Shown here: in pieces, positions 1 to 9,685 of the stretch | Numbering within the stretch: position 1 is the first letter of the stretch | How the letters are laid out: each line of letters opens with the position of its first letter | Assembly: GCA_030430365.1 (NCBI GenBank) | Contig: JAUIFP010000001.1 | Location: forward strand, 88,755-152,754 | DNA: 64,000 nucleotides | Reading direction: 5' to 3' | DNA from: Alphaproteobacteria bacterium | GTDB taxonomy: Bacteria; Pseudomonadota; Alphaproteobacteria; Sphingomonadales; Sphingomonadaceae | Position numbers and translations under genes: made by a program | The notes under the pieces: generated by a model | Told to the model about the DNA's origin: nothing | The model's input: only the letters and a program-made list of their open reading frames with translations | Databases searched by the model: none

Positions 1-1050
1 CTTCGCCCCGCATTCCTTCGCCGAGGCGATGAAGGACAGGATGCGGTCGAACTGGGGCTCGTTGGCAGCGGTGCCCATTTCGGTTTCCAGCTCCAGCGGA
101 TTGCCCAGCTTGATCCCCTTGGCGCGTTCCACCAACCCATTCAGCACCTGGTCGTAGACGCTGCGCTGCACCAGCAGGCGCGATCCCGCGATACAGGTCT
201 GCCCGGTTGCAGCGAAGATGCCGGCCAGCGCGCCCACGGTCGCCTTGCCGATATCGGCATCCTCGAAAATGATATTGGGCGATTTGCCGCCCAGTTCCAG
301 GATCACCGGCGTCAGATTGCGCGCGGCTTCCGCTGCGATGGCCCGTCCGCCAACGCCGCTGCCGGTGAAGCTGATCTTGTCCAGCCCGCCGCCTTTGACC
401 AGCGCTTCCCCGGTGCGCACGTCCCCGGTCACGACATTGACGACACCGGGCGGGAAGCCCGCTTCTTCCACCAGCCTGGCGAATTCCAGCGTGGTGACGG
501 AGGCATGTTCGGATGGCTTAATCACCACCGTGTTGCCCGCGGCCAGCGCGGCCGGCAGCTTGTTACCCAGCAGCGCGATCGGCGAATTCCAGGCCGTGAT
601 GATGCCGATGACGCCCAGCGGTTCCATCGTCGCGTAATCGAAATGGTCGCGCCGATCGAGCGGGATGACCTTGCCGAAAATCTTGTCGGCATAGCCGGCG
701 AAGAAGCGGAAGGTGCGGGCGACGAACTTCATTTGCGAGCGCGTTTCGCGCACGATCTTGCCGTTGTCGGTGGATTCCAGCGTCCCCATCCGTTCCGCAT
801 CGCGTTCCAGCAGATCGGCCAGCCGGTTCATCATCCCGGCACGTTCAAGGCCGCTGGTTTTGCGCCACGTGCTCTCGAAGCATTCCCGGGCCGCCGAAAC
901 CGCCGCCGCCACATCGCTTTCGTCTGCTTGCGCTATGCTTGCCCAGGGTTTCTGGTTGAACGGATTCAGCGACGGGAAGCGTTCCCCCGATGACGGGGCG
1001 ATCCACTCGCCGCCAATATAAAGATCGTATTGATTTTGCGCCGCCGCCAA
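1..1050 (-). CDS. Aldehyde dehydrogenase, C-terminus cut by left window edge
   Basis: Minus-strand translation gives LAAAQNQYDLYIGGEWIAPS...ITAWNSPI...GNTVVIKPSEHAS...ELGGKSPNIIFEDADIGKA...GQTCIAGSRLLV, typical ALDH motifs. TTG start at 1050 preceded by GGGAGAGGA. ORF is open at the edge, so it is absent from the ORF track. Confidence 0.9.
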   Translation of the reverse strand, partial: MAAAQNQYDLYIGGEWIAPSSGERFPSLNPFNQKPWASIAQADESDVAAAVSAARECFESTWRKTSGLERAGMMNRLADLLERDAERMGTLESTDNGKIVRETRSQMKFVARTFRFFAGYADKIFGKVIPLDRRDHFDYATMEPLGVIGIITAWNSPIALLGNKLPAALAAGNTVVIKPSEHASVTTLEFARLVEEAGFPPGVVNVVTGDVRTGEALVKGGGLDKISFTGSGVGGRAIAAEAARNLTPVILELGGKSPNIIFEDADIGKATVGALAGIFAATGQTCIAGSRLLVQRSVYDQVLNGLVERAKGIKLGNPLELETEMGTAANEPQFDRILSFIASAKECGAK

Positions 1051-1307
1051 ATGTCCTCTCCCTCGGGGCGTCCCGAACTAGGCACCACCATGTATGATCT
1101 CCAATACATTTCCGGCGCGCAAGAATAACCAGGCTTTATAGCGAAAGCGCCTGGATAAGGCTGCGGCATCCGGTGCAACGGGCTTGGTCAAGCAAGCATG
1201 CTGCGCCGATCCGGCATGCTTCCGTGCTATGCCGGATGCCGACATTGAATTGGAATGCATGCTAGACCTGACTAGGAAACGCCCGGATCACGCGGAAGGA
1301 AAAGACA

Positions 1308-2963
1308 ATGCAGGGTTCCGTCGGCGGGAGAGATGCCGAATATGATTTCATAGTGGTTGGCGCCGGCTCCGCAGGCTGTGCAGTGGCCAACCGATTGTCG
1401 GAAGACGGCAAGAATCAGGTGCTGCTGATCGAGGCGGGCGGCCGGGATCGCAGCATCAATTTTCACATTCCCTTGATGGTGGTGAACCTGCTGAAGGATC
1501 CGGCCGTCACCTGGCCCTTCGTCACCGAACCGCAGGGCGCGCTCAACAATCGCACTCAGCTATGGACGCGCGGCCGCGTGCTGGGCGGATCGAGTTCGAT
1601 CAACGGCAATGTCTATGTCCGCGGCGATCCGGCGGAGTTCGACAGCTGGGAAGGGATGGGCCTGCCCGGCTGGAGCTGGGCGGAGATGCTCCCCTATTTC
1701 AAGAAGATGGAACGCTATGTTGAAGGCGATCCCGAAACGCGCGGGCATGACGGGCCGATCAACGTCACCAATCTGAAGAATTTCGACGAACTGGCGGACG
1801 GCTTCGTCCAGGCCGCCGGAGAGGCCGGCTTCGACATCGTCGAGGATTATAATGACGGGCATTATGAAGGCGCCGCCTATCTGCAATATTCGACGCGGCG
1901 CGGTTTCCGTTCGTCCTCTTCGGTTGGCTATTTGCGCCCGGCGCGCGGCCGGCAGAACCTGGACGTGCTGGTCGATGCGCTGGTCACGCGTGTGGTGATA
2001 GAGGATCGCCGCGCGGTCGGTGTGGAGGTCCTTCATGAAGGCAGCCTGCGCAGCCTGGGCGCGCGCAAGGAAGTGATCCTTTCGGCCGGGCCGGTGCAGT
2101 CGCCCAAGATCCTGGAGCTGTCCGGCATTGGCGGCGGCGATCTGCTGCGCGAACACGGGATAGAGGTGGTGCAGGATCTGCCCGGCGTGGGCGAATGCCT
2201 GCAGGACCATCCCAATACGCGCCTGACTTTCGAATGCGCCAAGCCGATCACGATCAACGACGTTCTCCAGAACCCGATCGCCAAGGTCAAAGAAGGCTTG
2301 AAATGGGGGCTGATGGGCAAGGGGCTGCTTTCGATCTGTTCGGCCACCGCCCATGTGGTGATGCGCAGTTCTCCGGAAGAACCGCGCGCCGATCTCAAGA
2401 TCCAGCTGCAGCCGTTTTCGGGCAAGGACCGCTATGCCCGGCGCCCGCAGGACGGGCTCGATCCCCATTCGGGCTTTACAGTGGGCGTGATGGGCCTGCG
2501 CCCCCGCTCGAAGGGCTGGACGCATATCGCTTCCCCCGATCCGGAGGTCTATCCGAAGATCGATCCCAAATATCTGGACGATCCGCATGATGCGCAGGTG
2601 CTGCTCGCCGGGATCAAGGCCGTGCGCAACGTCGCCAGCTATCCGGCGATGGACCGGCTGATCGTGCGCGAGACGCGGCCGGGGGATGAGGCCACGACCG
2701 ACGAGCAGATTCTCGATTACATCCGCGAAACGACGCAGACGACCTGGCACATCGTGGGCAGCTGCATGGCCGGCACGCATGACCGCGCCGTGGTCGATCC
2801 GGAATTGCGCGTGCGCGGGGTGAACGGGCTCAGAGTGATCGATTCCTCCGTCTTCCCCACCATTCCATCGTCCAATACAAATGCGCCGACAATCGCGCTG
2901 GGAGAGAAGGGGGCCGAAATGGTCCTCGAAAGCTGGCGCAACCGGCAAAGGGAGGCCGCCTGA
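1308..2963 (+). CDS. GMC family FAD-dependent oxidoreductase (choline dehydrogenase-like)
   Basis: DFIVVGAGSAGCAVANRLSEDG N-terminus, RGRVLGGSSSINGNVYVRG, C-terminal GLRVIDSSVFPTIPSSNTNAPTIALGEKGAEM. Confidence 0.95.
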   Translation: MQGSVGGRDAEYDFIVVGAGSAGCAVANRLSEDGKNQVLLIEAGGRDRSINFHIPLMVVNLLKDPAVTWPFVTEPQGALNNRTQLWTRGRVLGGSSSINGNVYVRGDPAEFDSWEGMGLPGWSWAEMLPYFKKMERYVEGDPETRGHDGPINVTNLKNFDELADGFVQAAGEAGFDIVEDYNDGHYEGAAYLQYSTRRGFRSSSSVGYLRPARGRQNLDVLVDALVTRVVIEDRRAVGVEVLHEGSLRSLGARKEVILSAGPVQSPKILELSGIGGGDLLREHGIEVVQDLPGVGECLQDHPNTRLTFECAKPITINDVLQNPIAKVKEGLKWGLMGKGLLSICSATAHVVMRSSPEEPRADLKIQLQPFSGKDRYARRPQDGLDPHSGFTVGVMGLRPRSKGWTHIASPDPEVYPKIDPKYLDDPHDAQVLLAGIKAVRNVASYPAMDRLIVRETRPGDEATTDEQILDYIRETTQTTWHIVGSCMAGTHDRAVVDPELRVRGVNGLRVIDSSVFPTIPSSNTNAPTIALGEKGAEMVLESWRNRQREAA

Positions 2964-2965
2964 CC

Positions 2966-4141
2966 ATGAAGATCGAGCGGATCGAAGTCTTCGTCACCGA
3001 ATTGCCAATCCGGCTGCAGCGGACATTCTCCAGCGGCAGCTACGATACGGGGCCGAGCGATCAGCTGCTGGGCAAGCCGGTGCTGGTGAAGATCCATGCC
3101 GAAGGCGTCACCGGCGTCGCGCAGATCCGCCCGATCAGCCCGGGGCACTTCGTGGCCGATACGGTGCACAGCGTGGTCGCCGCGATCGAGGAGATTTACG
3201 GGCCGCTGCTGATCGGCCGGCGGCTGGCAGATTTCGAAGGGCATGACGTTCTGCTGAGCTCCCGCCTGGCGGGCAATCCGGCTGCGCGCGCCGTGCTCGA
3301 CATTGCGCTGCACGATGCGCTGGGCAAGGCGCTCGGCGTGCCGGTGCACGATCTGCTGGGCGGCCGGGCGAATGACAGTATTCCGATGGAATGGTCGATC
3401 AGTCTTTATGACGATCCCGCCCGGATGGTCGACGATGCGCATAAGGCGGTCGACGAATTCGGCATCAAGGTGCTCTGCCTGAAAGCGGCGGGGAAGGGCG
3501 GCTGGCGCCAGGACGTGAAGAACTTCGAAAAGGTCCGTTCGTCAGTCGGGCCGGACGTGCTGATCGGCGTCGATCCCAATACGGGCTGGACCGTTTCGGA
3601 ATCGATCCTCGCGCTCAATGCGATGCGCGATATGGACGTGGGATATTGCGAACAACCCGTGGAACGCCGCAATCTTGCGGGAATGGCCGCGATCAAACGG
3701 CAGGCGGGCGGCGTCCCGATCATGGCCGATGAAAGCCTCTTCAACATCCAGGACGCGGCGCAGATCATCGCGGCGGAAGCGGCGGACGTGTTCTGCGTGA
3801 AGCTCTACAAGGTCGGCGGGCTGCTGCCCGCGCGCAAGATCGCCGCCATCGGGGAGGCGAGCGATATCGGCATCAATAGCGGCGGCCTGGCGGTCGCTTC
3901 CGCGATCGAAGCTTCGGCAGCGCTGCATTATTGCGCCTCCGTGCCCGCCGCTCGCACTTTCGGTGCGGCGGAATTCGTATTCGGCGCAGGGATTTACGGG
4001 GCGGACCCGCTGATCGCCGAAGGCGGCCTCTCGATCGTGGACGGGGCCGTCGCTGTGACCGACGCCCCGGGGCTGGGCTTCGTGCTGGACGAACAGGCGC
4101 TGGAGCGCATGACGCTCAGCCACACGCAAATTACCGCCTAG
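2966..4141 (+). CDS. Mandelate racemase/muconate lactonizing enzyme family protein (enolase superfamily)
   Basis: KIERIEVFVTELPI start, LCLKAAGKGG, GVDPNTGWT, YCEQPVERRNLAGMA, IMADESLFN, CVKLYKVGG. Confidence 0.9.
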   Translation: MKIERIEVFVTELPIRLQRTFSSGSYDTGPSDQLLGKPVLVKIHAEGVTGVAQIRPISPGHFVADTVHSVVAAIEEIYGPLLIGRRLADFEGHDVLLSSRLAGNPAARAVLDIALHDALGKALGVPVHDLLGGRANDSIPMEWSISLYDDPARMVDDAHKAVDEFGIKVLCLKAAGKGGWRQDVKNFEKVRSSVGPDVLIGVDPNTGWTVSESILALNAMRDMDVGYCEQPVERRNLAGMAAIKRQAGGVPIMADESLFNIQDAAQIIAAEAADVFCVKLYKVGGLLPARKIAAIGEASDIGINSGGLAVASAIEASAALHYCASVPAARTFGAAEFVFGAGIYGADPLIAEGGLSIVDGAVAVTDAPGLGFVLDEQALERMTLSHTQITA

Positions 4142-4175
4142 ACTTCATAAGCGCGATCTTGCCGATTTTGTGCGC

Positions 4176-5108
4176 TCACGCACGCTGGAATTCGCGTACT
4201 TCGCGCCGCACCACATAGGGCGTCAGCTGCGGCGCTATCGACTGGATGAAGTCCAGCAGGAAGCGGCGGAGATAGGTGTTGGGGCGCAGTGTGATCTTGA
4301 CCGTGCTCGACGGAAGCAGCTCGCCTGCGTTCCTTGCATCCAGCTCGATATCCCGGTCTTTGTCGAAGGTCATGTCCGCCAGGATCCCGATACCCAGGCC
4401 CTTGGCGACGTAGGTCTTGCAGACATCGGCATCGATGCCGCTCATCACGATTTTCGGCTCCAGCCCCCGCTCGGAAAAGGCCTGCATCACTTTCCACCGC
4501 CCGCTGTAGCGCGAATCGTATGTGATGATCGGATATTTCGCGACCTCTTCCAGAGTAAGCTCTGGGACCGAAAGAATCGGATGGCCGACCTGTGCGATGA
4601 TGCAGCGCTGCAATTCGAAACACTGAAGCTTTACGAGATTGGGGAAGTCACGCGTAGTGTCGGTTCCGATTGCCAGATCGGCATCGCCCGAATCGACGAG
4701 CGCGCATATTTCTTCGGGATCGCCCTGCTTGAGGACCAGCTTCACTTCCGGATAACTCGCGACGAATTTCTCGACCACTTCGGGCAGCACGTAGCGCGCG
4801 ATAGTGTGGGTCGTGGCAATCGTGAAAACCCCGCGATTGCCGGCATGCATATCTTCTTTCAGCGTCGTGAGCGCGGCAACGTCGGTGGCGATGCGCTGCG
4901 CAATGTTGAACACGATCATGCCTGGCTCGGTCAGCCCGATGATACGGTTGCGCGTCCGCTGGAATATTTCGAATCCGAGTTCCTGTTCCAGCAATTGGAC
5001 TTGCCGGCTGACCCCCGGCTGAGACGTATGCATGGCGTCTGCCGCGGCCGAAAGATGATTGCCGTGCCGAACGATTTCAACAACATAACGCAGTTGCTGC
5101 AGTTTCAA
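4176..5108 (-). CDS. LysR family transcriptional regulator, CysB-like
   Basis: LKLQQLRYVVEIVRHGNHLSAAADAMHTSQPGVSRQVQLLEQELGFEIFQR is a CysB-type HTH. TTG start at 5108 with GGAGG upstream; the longer listed ORF is probably over-extended. Confidence 0.88.
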   Translation of the reverse strand: MKLQQLRYVVEIVRHGNHLSAAADAMHTSQPGVSRQVQLLEQELGFEIFQRTRNRIIGLTEPGMIVFNIAQRIATDVAALTTLKEDMHAGNRGVFTIATTHTIARYVLPEVVEKFVASYPEVKLVLKQGDPEEICALVDSGDADLAIGTDTTRDFPNLVKLQCFELQRCIIAQVGHPILSVPELTLEEVAKYPIITYDSRYSGRWKVMQAFSERGLEPKIVMSGIDADVCKTYVAKGLGIGILADMTFDKDRDIELDARNAGELLPSSTVKITLRPNTYLRRFLLDFIQSIAPQLTPYVVRREVREFQRA

Positions 5109-5289
5109 TGCGAACCTCCACCATACGATCAGATTATCCCAGCATGCCAGAATATTTCGTGTGTGTATAGCGGGATTGGTTAAGTCAGGCAGCTGACGGC
5201 GCGGCGAAGCTTTCATGGCTTTATTCGGAGGGGCGTCCTCCCACCGCGCGATCTGACACCGGCCGCAACTTCCTCTTGCGGCCCTTGAA

Positions 5290-6834
5290 ATGCGAGGCTC
5301 CATGTCGGACGGACAATCTGCTGCTTATGACGTTGTCGTGGTCGGGGGCGGCAATGCGGCGCTCTGCGCGGCAATCAGCGCCACGAATGAGGGGGCGCGC
5401 GTGCTGGTCCTCGAACGCTCTCCGATGGAGGAGCGGGGCGGGAACACCTCTTTCACCGATGGCCTGATGCGCACGGTCTATGAGGGGGAAGACGATATCC
5501 GCGCCTTCTGCCCCGATCTGACGGATGAGGAATGTGCCTCGGCCGATTTCGGTGCCTACACCGAATCGGATTTCTTCGACGATATGGCGCGCATCACTCA
5601 GCTGCGCACCGACCTGGAGCTGTGCGATATTCTCGTGCGGAACAGCCGCGAGACGATTTTGTGGATGCGCGATCAGGGTGTCCGCTTCTTCCCGACATTC
5701 GGCCGCCAGGCCTACAAGGTGAATGGCCGTTTCAAGTTCTGGGGCGGGGCGACGATCGCCGTCGCGGCGGGCGGCCCCGGCCTGGTGGAAGCGCTCTATA
5801 ACGCTGCAGAGAAGCGCGGCATCGATATCCGTTACGAAGCATGGGTGCGCGATCTTATCCGTGACGAAGACGGTGTGAAGGGTGTGATCCTGACCCGGCC
5901 CGACGGAAAGCAGGAAGAAATTCACGCGCCTTCCGTGGTGCTCGCCTGCGGCGGTTTCGAAGCCAATGCGGAAATGCGGGCGCGCTATCTGGGCCCGGGA
6001 TGGGACCTCGCGAAGGTCCGCGGCTCCCGCTACAACACGGGTGACGGGCTCTCCATGGCACTGGATGCCGGCGCGCAGCCCCACGGCCACTGGTCCGGCT
6101 GCCACGCCGTGTCGTGGGAGCGCTACGCAGACGATTTCGGCGACCTCATTCATACGCCGCAATATCAGCGCCACTCCTACCCGCTCTCCATCATGGTCAA
6201 TGCAGAGGGCAAGCGCTTCGTGGACGAAGGGGCCGACTTCAGAAACTACACCTATGCGAAATACGGCCAGGCGGTGCTCAATCAGCCGGGCCAGATCGCC
6301 TGGCAGGTGTTCGATTCCAAGGTGCTCGACCTGCTGCGCGACGAATATCGCACGCGCCGCGTCACGAAAGTTACGGCCGACACGATCGAGGAACTCGCCG
6401 ACAAGATGGAAGAGATCGACAAGGATCAATTCCTGAAGACGGTCGAGGAATTCAACGCTTCGGTGAAGACGGACGCCCCATTCGAGCCAAACATCAAGGA
6501 TGGCCGCAGCGCGACCAGCAATGGCGTGCCGCGCAGCAATTGGGCCAATCCGATCGATACACCGCCATATCATGCCTATGGCGTGACGTGCGGCGTCACC
6601 TTCACCTTCGGCGGGGTGAAAGTCTCGTCCGAAGCGCAAGTGCAGGACACCAACGGCAAGCCGATTCCCGGGCTGTTTGCAGCCGGCGAAATGGTCGGCG
6701 GTATTTTCTACTTCAATTATCCGGGGGCCAGCGGGCTCACCAGCGGCGCGGTTTTCGGCCGTCTCGCCGGCGGCAGCGCCGCTGCATATGCCCAGGCCCA
6801 TGCGCGCGCTCCCGAAGCCGCGCCAGTCAACTGA
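5290..6834 (+). CDS. FAD-dependent dehydrogenase, tricarballylate dehydrogenase (TcuA)-like
   Basis: DVVVVGGGNAALCAAISATNEGARVLVLERSPMEERGGNTSFTDGLMR; C-terminal GLFAAGEMVGGIFYFNYPGASGLTSGAVFGRLAG. Confidence 0.8.
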   Translation: MRGSMSDGQSAAYDVVVVGGGNAALCAAISATNEGARVLVLERSPMEERGGNTSFTDGLMRTVYEGEDDIRAFCPDLTDEECASADFGAYTESDFFDDMARITQLRTDLELCDILVRNSRETILWMRDQGVRFFPTFGRQAYKVNGRFKFWGGATIAVAAGGPGLVEALYNAAEKRGIDIRYEAWVRDLIRDEDGVKGVILTRPDGKQEEIHAPSVVLACGGFEANAEMRARYLGPGWDLAKVRGSRYNTGDGLSMALDAGAQPHGHWSGCHAVSWERYADDFGDLIHTPQYQRHSYPLSIMVNAEGKRFVDEGADFRNYTYAKYGQAVLNQPGQIAWQVFDSKVLDLLRDEYRTRRVTKVTADTIEELADKMEEIDKDQFLKTVEEFNASVKTDAPFEPNIKDGRSATSNGVPRSNWANPIDTPPYHAYGVTCGVTFTFGGVKVSSEAQVQDTNGKPIPGLFAAGEMVGGIFYFNYPGASGLTSGAVFGRLAGGSAAAYAQAHARAPEAAPVN

Positions 6835-6862
6835 TTTTGAACACTCCAGGAAGGCTCCTTTC

Positions 6863-8269
6863 ATGAACGCCCCAGCCGAATTTGTCGTCGAAGGCCCCAC
6901 TCGCGATCTTGCCGCCTTCGGCACCAACCTGACCTTCGCGGACCTCAATGACGATCTGATCCTGCATGCCAAGCAGTGCATTCGCGATAGCCTTGGCTGC
7001 GGTATCTTCGGTGCGCAGACGCCGTGGACGCAATCGGTCACCCGCGTCGTCCAATCGCTGAACCAGAACCAGGTCGCCAGCGCTTGGGGGCAGAGCGGCG
7101 TGAAGGCGGACCCGCTGGGCGCGGCGTTTATCAACGGAACGTCTGCCCAGGGCTATGAGCTTGACGACTGCCATGACCAGTCCATGTCGCATTACGGCGC
7201 GGGCGTGATCCCAGCCGTGCTGGCAGGGGCAGAAGGCTTCGGAACATTCAGCGGTGCGGATATGCTGCTCGCGGTCGTGGCCGGCTATGAACTCGGCACC
7301 CGCATCGGCAACACGGTGAGCCCGCATGCCTTCCATCGCGGCTTCCATCCTTGCGGCCTGACCAGCACCTTCGCCGCGGCGGCGGCCACGGCCAAGATGC
7401 TCGATCTCGATACGGATCAGTTCGTCAGCGCGCTGGGCCTCGCAGGATCGCAGGCAGCTGGGCTGATGGCTGCGCAATTCGGCGCGATGGCCAAGCGCTT
7501 CCATTCGGGCAAGGCGGCGCAGAACGGCATGATTGCAGCGCTTTGCGCCAAGGAAGGCCTCACCGGCGTGCGCGACGTGCTGGAGGCGCCCTATGGCGGC
7601 TTCTGCTCCACCTATGGCGGCGAATACGATCTGAAGTGGGCGACGGACGGGCTCGGCAGCGAGTTCGAGATGCTGAAGAACGGCTTCAAGCGCTATTCCT
7701 CGCTCGCAAGCAGCCAGACCTCGGTCGACGCGCTGCGCGGAATTCGCGAACGCGACGGTGTTCGCGGCGAAGATGTGGAGAAGGTGCGCATTGGCTGCAC
7801 CAATATGGTCTATGTCCATTGCGGCTGGCCCTATGTCGCCAATGGCGAGACGATCAGCGCGCAGATGAACCTTCCCTACACCGGGGCGGTCACCTTGCTG
7901 GAAGGCAACGCCTTCATCGATCAGTATACGGACGAAAAGCTGTTCGATCCCAAGATCATCGATCTGGCCAACCGCTTCGAATGCTATGTCGATCCGGAGC
8001 TTGATGCCGGCGGCCCGCACGAAATGCGCGCCGTGCGCGTTGAAGTCATTACCAAGGATGGCAAGTCCCACACATGGGAGCAGACATATCGATCCGGCCA
8101 TTGGCGCAATCCGATGTCGGACGAAGTGCTGAAAGCGAAGTTCCAGGATCTCGCATGCCGTGTCCTGACGGACGAAGCGGTGGATGGCATCGAAGCGATC
8201 ATCGACAATCTCGAAGACGAGGCCGAGCCCGCGCCGAAGCTGGGCAGGCTGTTGCAGCAGGTGCGCTGA
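6863..8269 (+). CDS. MmgE/PrpD family protein (copy 1)
   Basis: DSLGCGIFGAQT, NGTSAQGYELDDCHDQSMSHYGAGVIPAV, GYELGTRIG, ALGLAGSQAAGL. ATG at 6863. Confidence 0.88.
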   Translation: MNAPAEFVVEGPTRDLAAFGTNLTFADLNDDLILHAKQCIRDSLGCGIFGAQTPWTQSVTRVVQSLNQNQVASAWGQSGVKADPLGAAFINGTSAQGYELDDCHDQSMSHYGAGVIPAVLAGAEGFGTFSGADMLLAVVAGYELGTRIGNTVSPHAFHRGFHPCGLTSTFAAAAATAKMLDLDTDQFVSALGLAGSQAAGLMAAQFGAMAKRFHSGKAAQNGMIAALCAKEGLTGVRDVLEAPYGGFCSTYGGEYDLKWATDGLGSEFEMLKNGFKRYSSLASSQTSVDALRGIRERDGVRGEDVEKVRIGCTNMVYVHCGWPYVANGETISAQMNLPYTGAVTLLEGNAFIDQYTDEKLFDPKIIDLANRFECYVDPELDAGGPHEMRAVRVEVITKDGKSHTWEQTYRSGHWRNPMSDEVLKAKFQDLACRVLTDEAVDGIEAIIDNLEDEAEPAPKLGRLLQQVR

Positions 8270-8272
8270 GCC

Positions 8273-9685
8273 ATGAGTTCGACGCTTGCAGAGATTTACG
8301 CAGAGTTCGCGACTGGCCTTACCGGGAGTGCAATCCCGGATCCCGTAAGGGAAGCCGCCCGCTGGCACATCATCGATTCGATCGGCGTTTCCATTGCCGC
8401 CGCCAATCCCAAGGAAGAGAGCGGCAAGGCAGCGGCGAAGCTTCGGGAAGAGTGGGGCGGCAGTAGCGGAGCCACGCTGCTGGGCCTCGATGCCAAGGCG
8501 CGCCCCGAATTGGCCGCATTGCTTAATGGCTCGCTCGGCCAGGCGCTGGAAATGGACGACAAGCATGGCTCATCGCTCGCTCGGCCAGGCTCCACGGTCA
8601 TTCCTGCAGTGCTCGCAGATACCGAGGCGCGGGGTGCGACACTTGCCGAAGCGATCGAAGCGACTGCAGTGGGCTATGAAGTGATGATTCGTCTCGGCTT
8701 CGTTGCCGGGCCGCGTTTCCTCGAAAGAGGGTATCACACCAGTTCGCTGATCGGTTCCTTCGGCGTCGCAGCTGCGATCGGGCGAATTCGCGGTGCCAGT
8801 TCGGTGCAGATCGTGGATGCGCTGGGCATATGCGGTACATTCGCGTCGGGTATTCAGGAATCTACGCGGACCGGTTCGACATCGAAAATCCTTCACGGGG
8901 GCTGGGGCGCGCATGCCGGCATGCTGGCCGTCGATCTGGCCAAGACCGGGATCAGCGGCCCGTCCAGTGTCTTTGAGGGCAAGTTCGGTTTCTTCGAGAC
9001 CCATCTCACACCTGTAACCGGTGCGCTCGATTTCACAGGGCGACCTGCTCAGGGCCTGGGCTCCGAATGGTATCTGCCCGATACCGCCTACAAGCCCTAT
9101 CCGTGCTGTCAGTTGCTCCACGCCTTCGTCGTGGCAGCAAAGCAGGTGCTGGAAGACTTCGCTGCAGATGGTGTGAGCGTGGAGGACATTACCTCTATCC
9201 ATTGCCAGCTCGCAGAACCGGGCCTCACGCTGGTGACCGATCCGCGCGATCGCAAAAAGGCGCCGCAGACGCCGCACGAGGCGCGCTTCAGCCTGTATTA
9301 CGGAGTCGCTGCGGCTTTGGTGGACGGCGATGTCGGATTGGAAACTTTCCTTCCGGAGCGGCTGGGTGACGAAGCCATCCTGAAGATCGCTGCATTGACT
9401 GAAGCCTCGGTCGATCCGGAATCGGATTATCCTGCGCATTGCCCCGCCAGGCTGACTGTCGAGGCAGCAGGCAAGACCTATTTCAAGCATGTCCCATACC
9501 ACCCAGGTTCGCCCGAAGCGGCGCTGACCCGGTCGGACGTGCTCGACAAGTTCGAAAGAAACACTCGCTGGCTTCTCGGGGCCGACGCGCGAAAAGTCGC
9601 TGAGGGCATGGGAGAGGTGCCTGAAGAAGCGAGTGTTTCGCAGTTGCTTGCCGAGGTGGCTCCCTCGCTGAGGCAGGCATCGTGA
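8273..9685 (+). CDS. MmgE/PrpD family protein (copy 2)
   Basis: DSIGVSIAAA, NGSLGQALEMDDKHGSSLARPGSTVIPAV, GYEVMIRLG, ALGICGTFASG; starts 3 nt after copy 1. Confidence 0.88.
   Translation: MSSTLAEIYAEFATGLTGSAIPDPVREAARWHIIDSIGVSIAAANPKEESGKAAAKLREEWGGSSGATLLGLDAKARPELAALLNGSLGQALEMDDKHGSSLARPGSTVIPAVLADTEARGATLAEAIEATAVGYEVMIRLGFVAGPRFLERGYHTSSLIGSFGVAAAIGRIRGASSVQIVDALGICGTFASGIQESTRTGSTSKILHGGWGAHAGMLAVDLAKTGISGPSSVFEGKFGFFETHLTPVTGALDFTGRPAQGLGSEWYLPDTAYKPYPCCQLLHAFVVAAKQVLEDFAADGVSVEDITSIHCQLAEPGLTLVTDPRDRKKAPQTPHEARFSLYYGVAAALVDGDVGLETFLPERLGDEAILKIAALTEASVDPESDYPAHCPARLTVEAAGKTYFKHVPYHPGSPEAALTRSDVLDKFERNTRWLLGADARKVAEGMGEVPEEASVSQLLAEVAPSLRQAS

Noticed and set aside
1560-2948. 462-aa minus-strand ORF opposite the GMC oxidoreductase
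   Set aside because: Shadow ORF of a high-GC coding gene; composition rich in H, R, A, D with no recognisable motif, while the plus-strand gene is unmistakable.
5221-7134. 637-aa minus-strand ORF
   Set aside because: Antisense to the TcuA-like flavoprotein; no domain signature, low-complexity composition typical of reverse-frame ORFs.
6827-8566. 579-aa minus-strand ORF
   Set aside because: Antisense shadow of MmgE/PrpD copy 1 and the start of copy 2.
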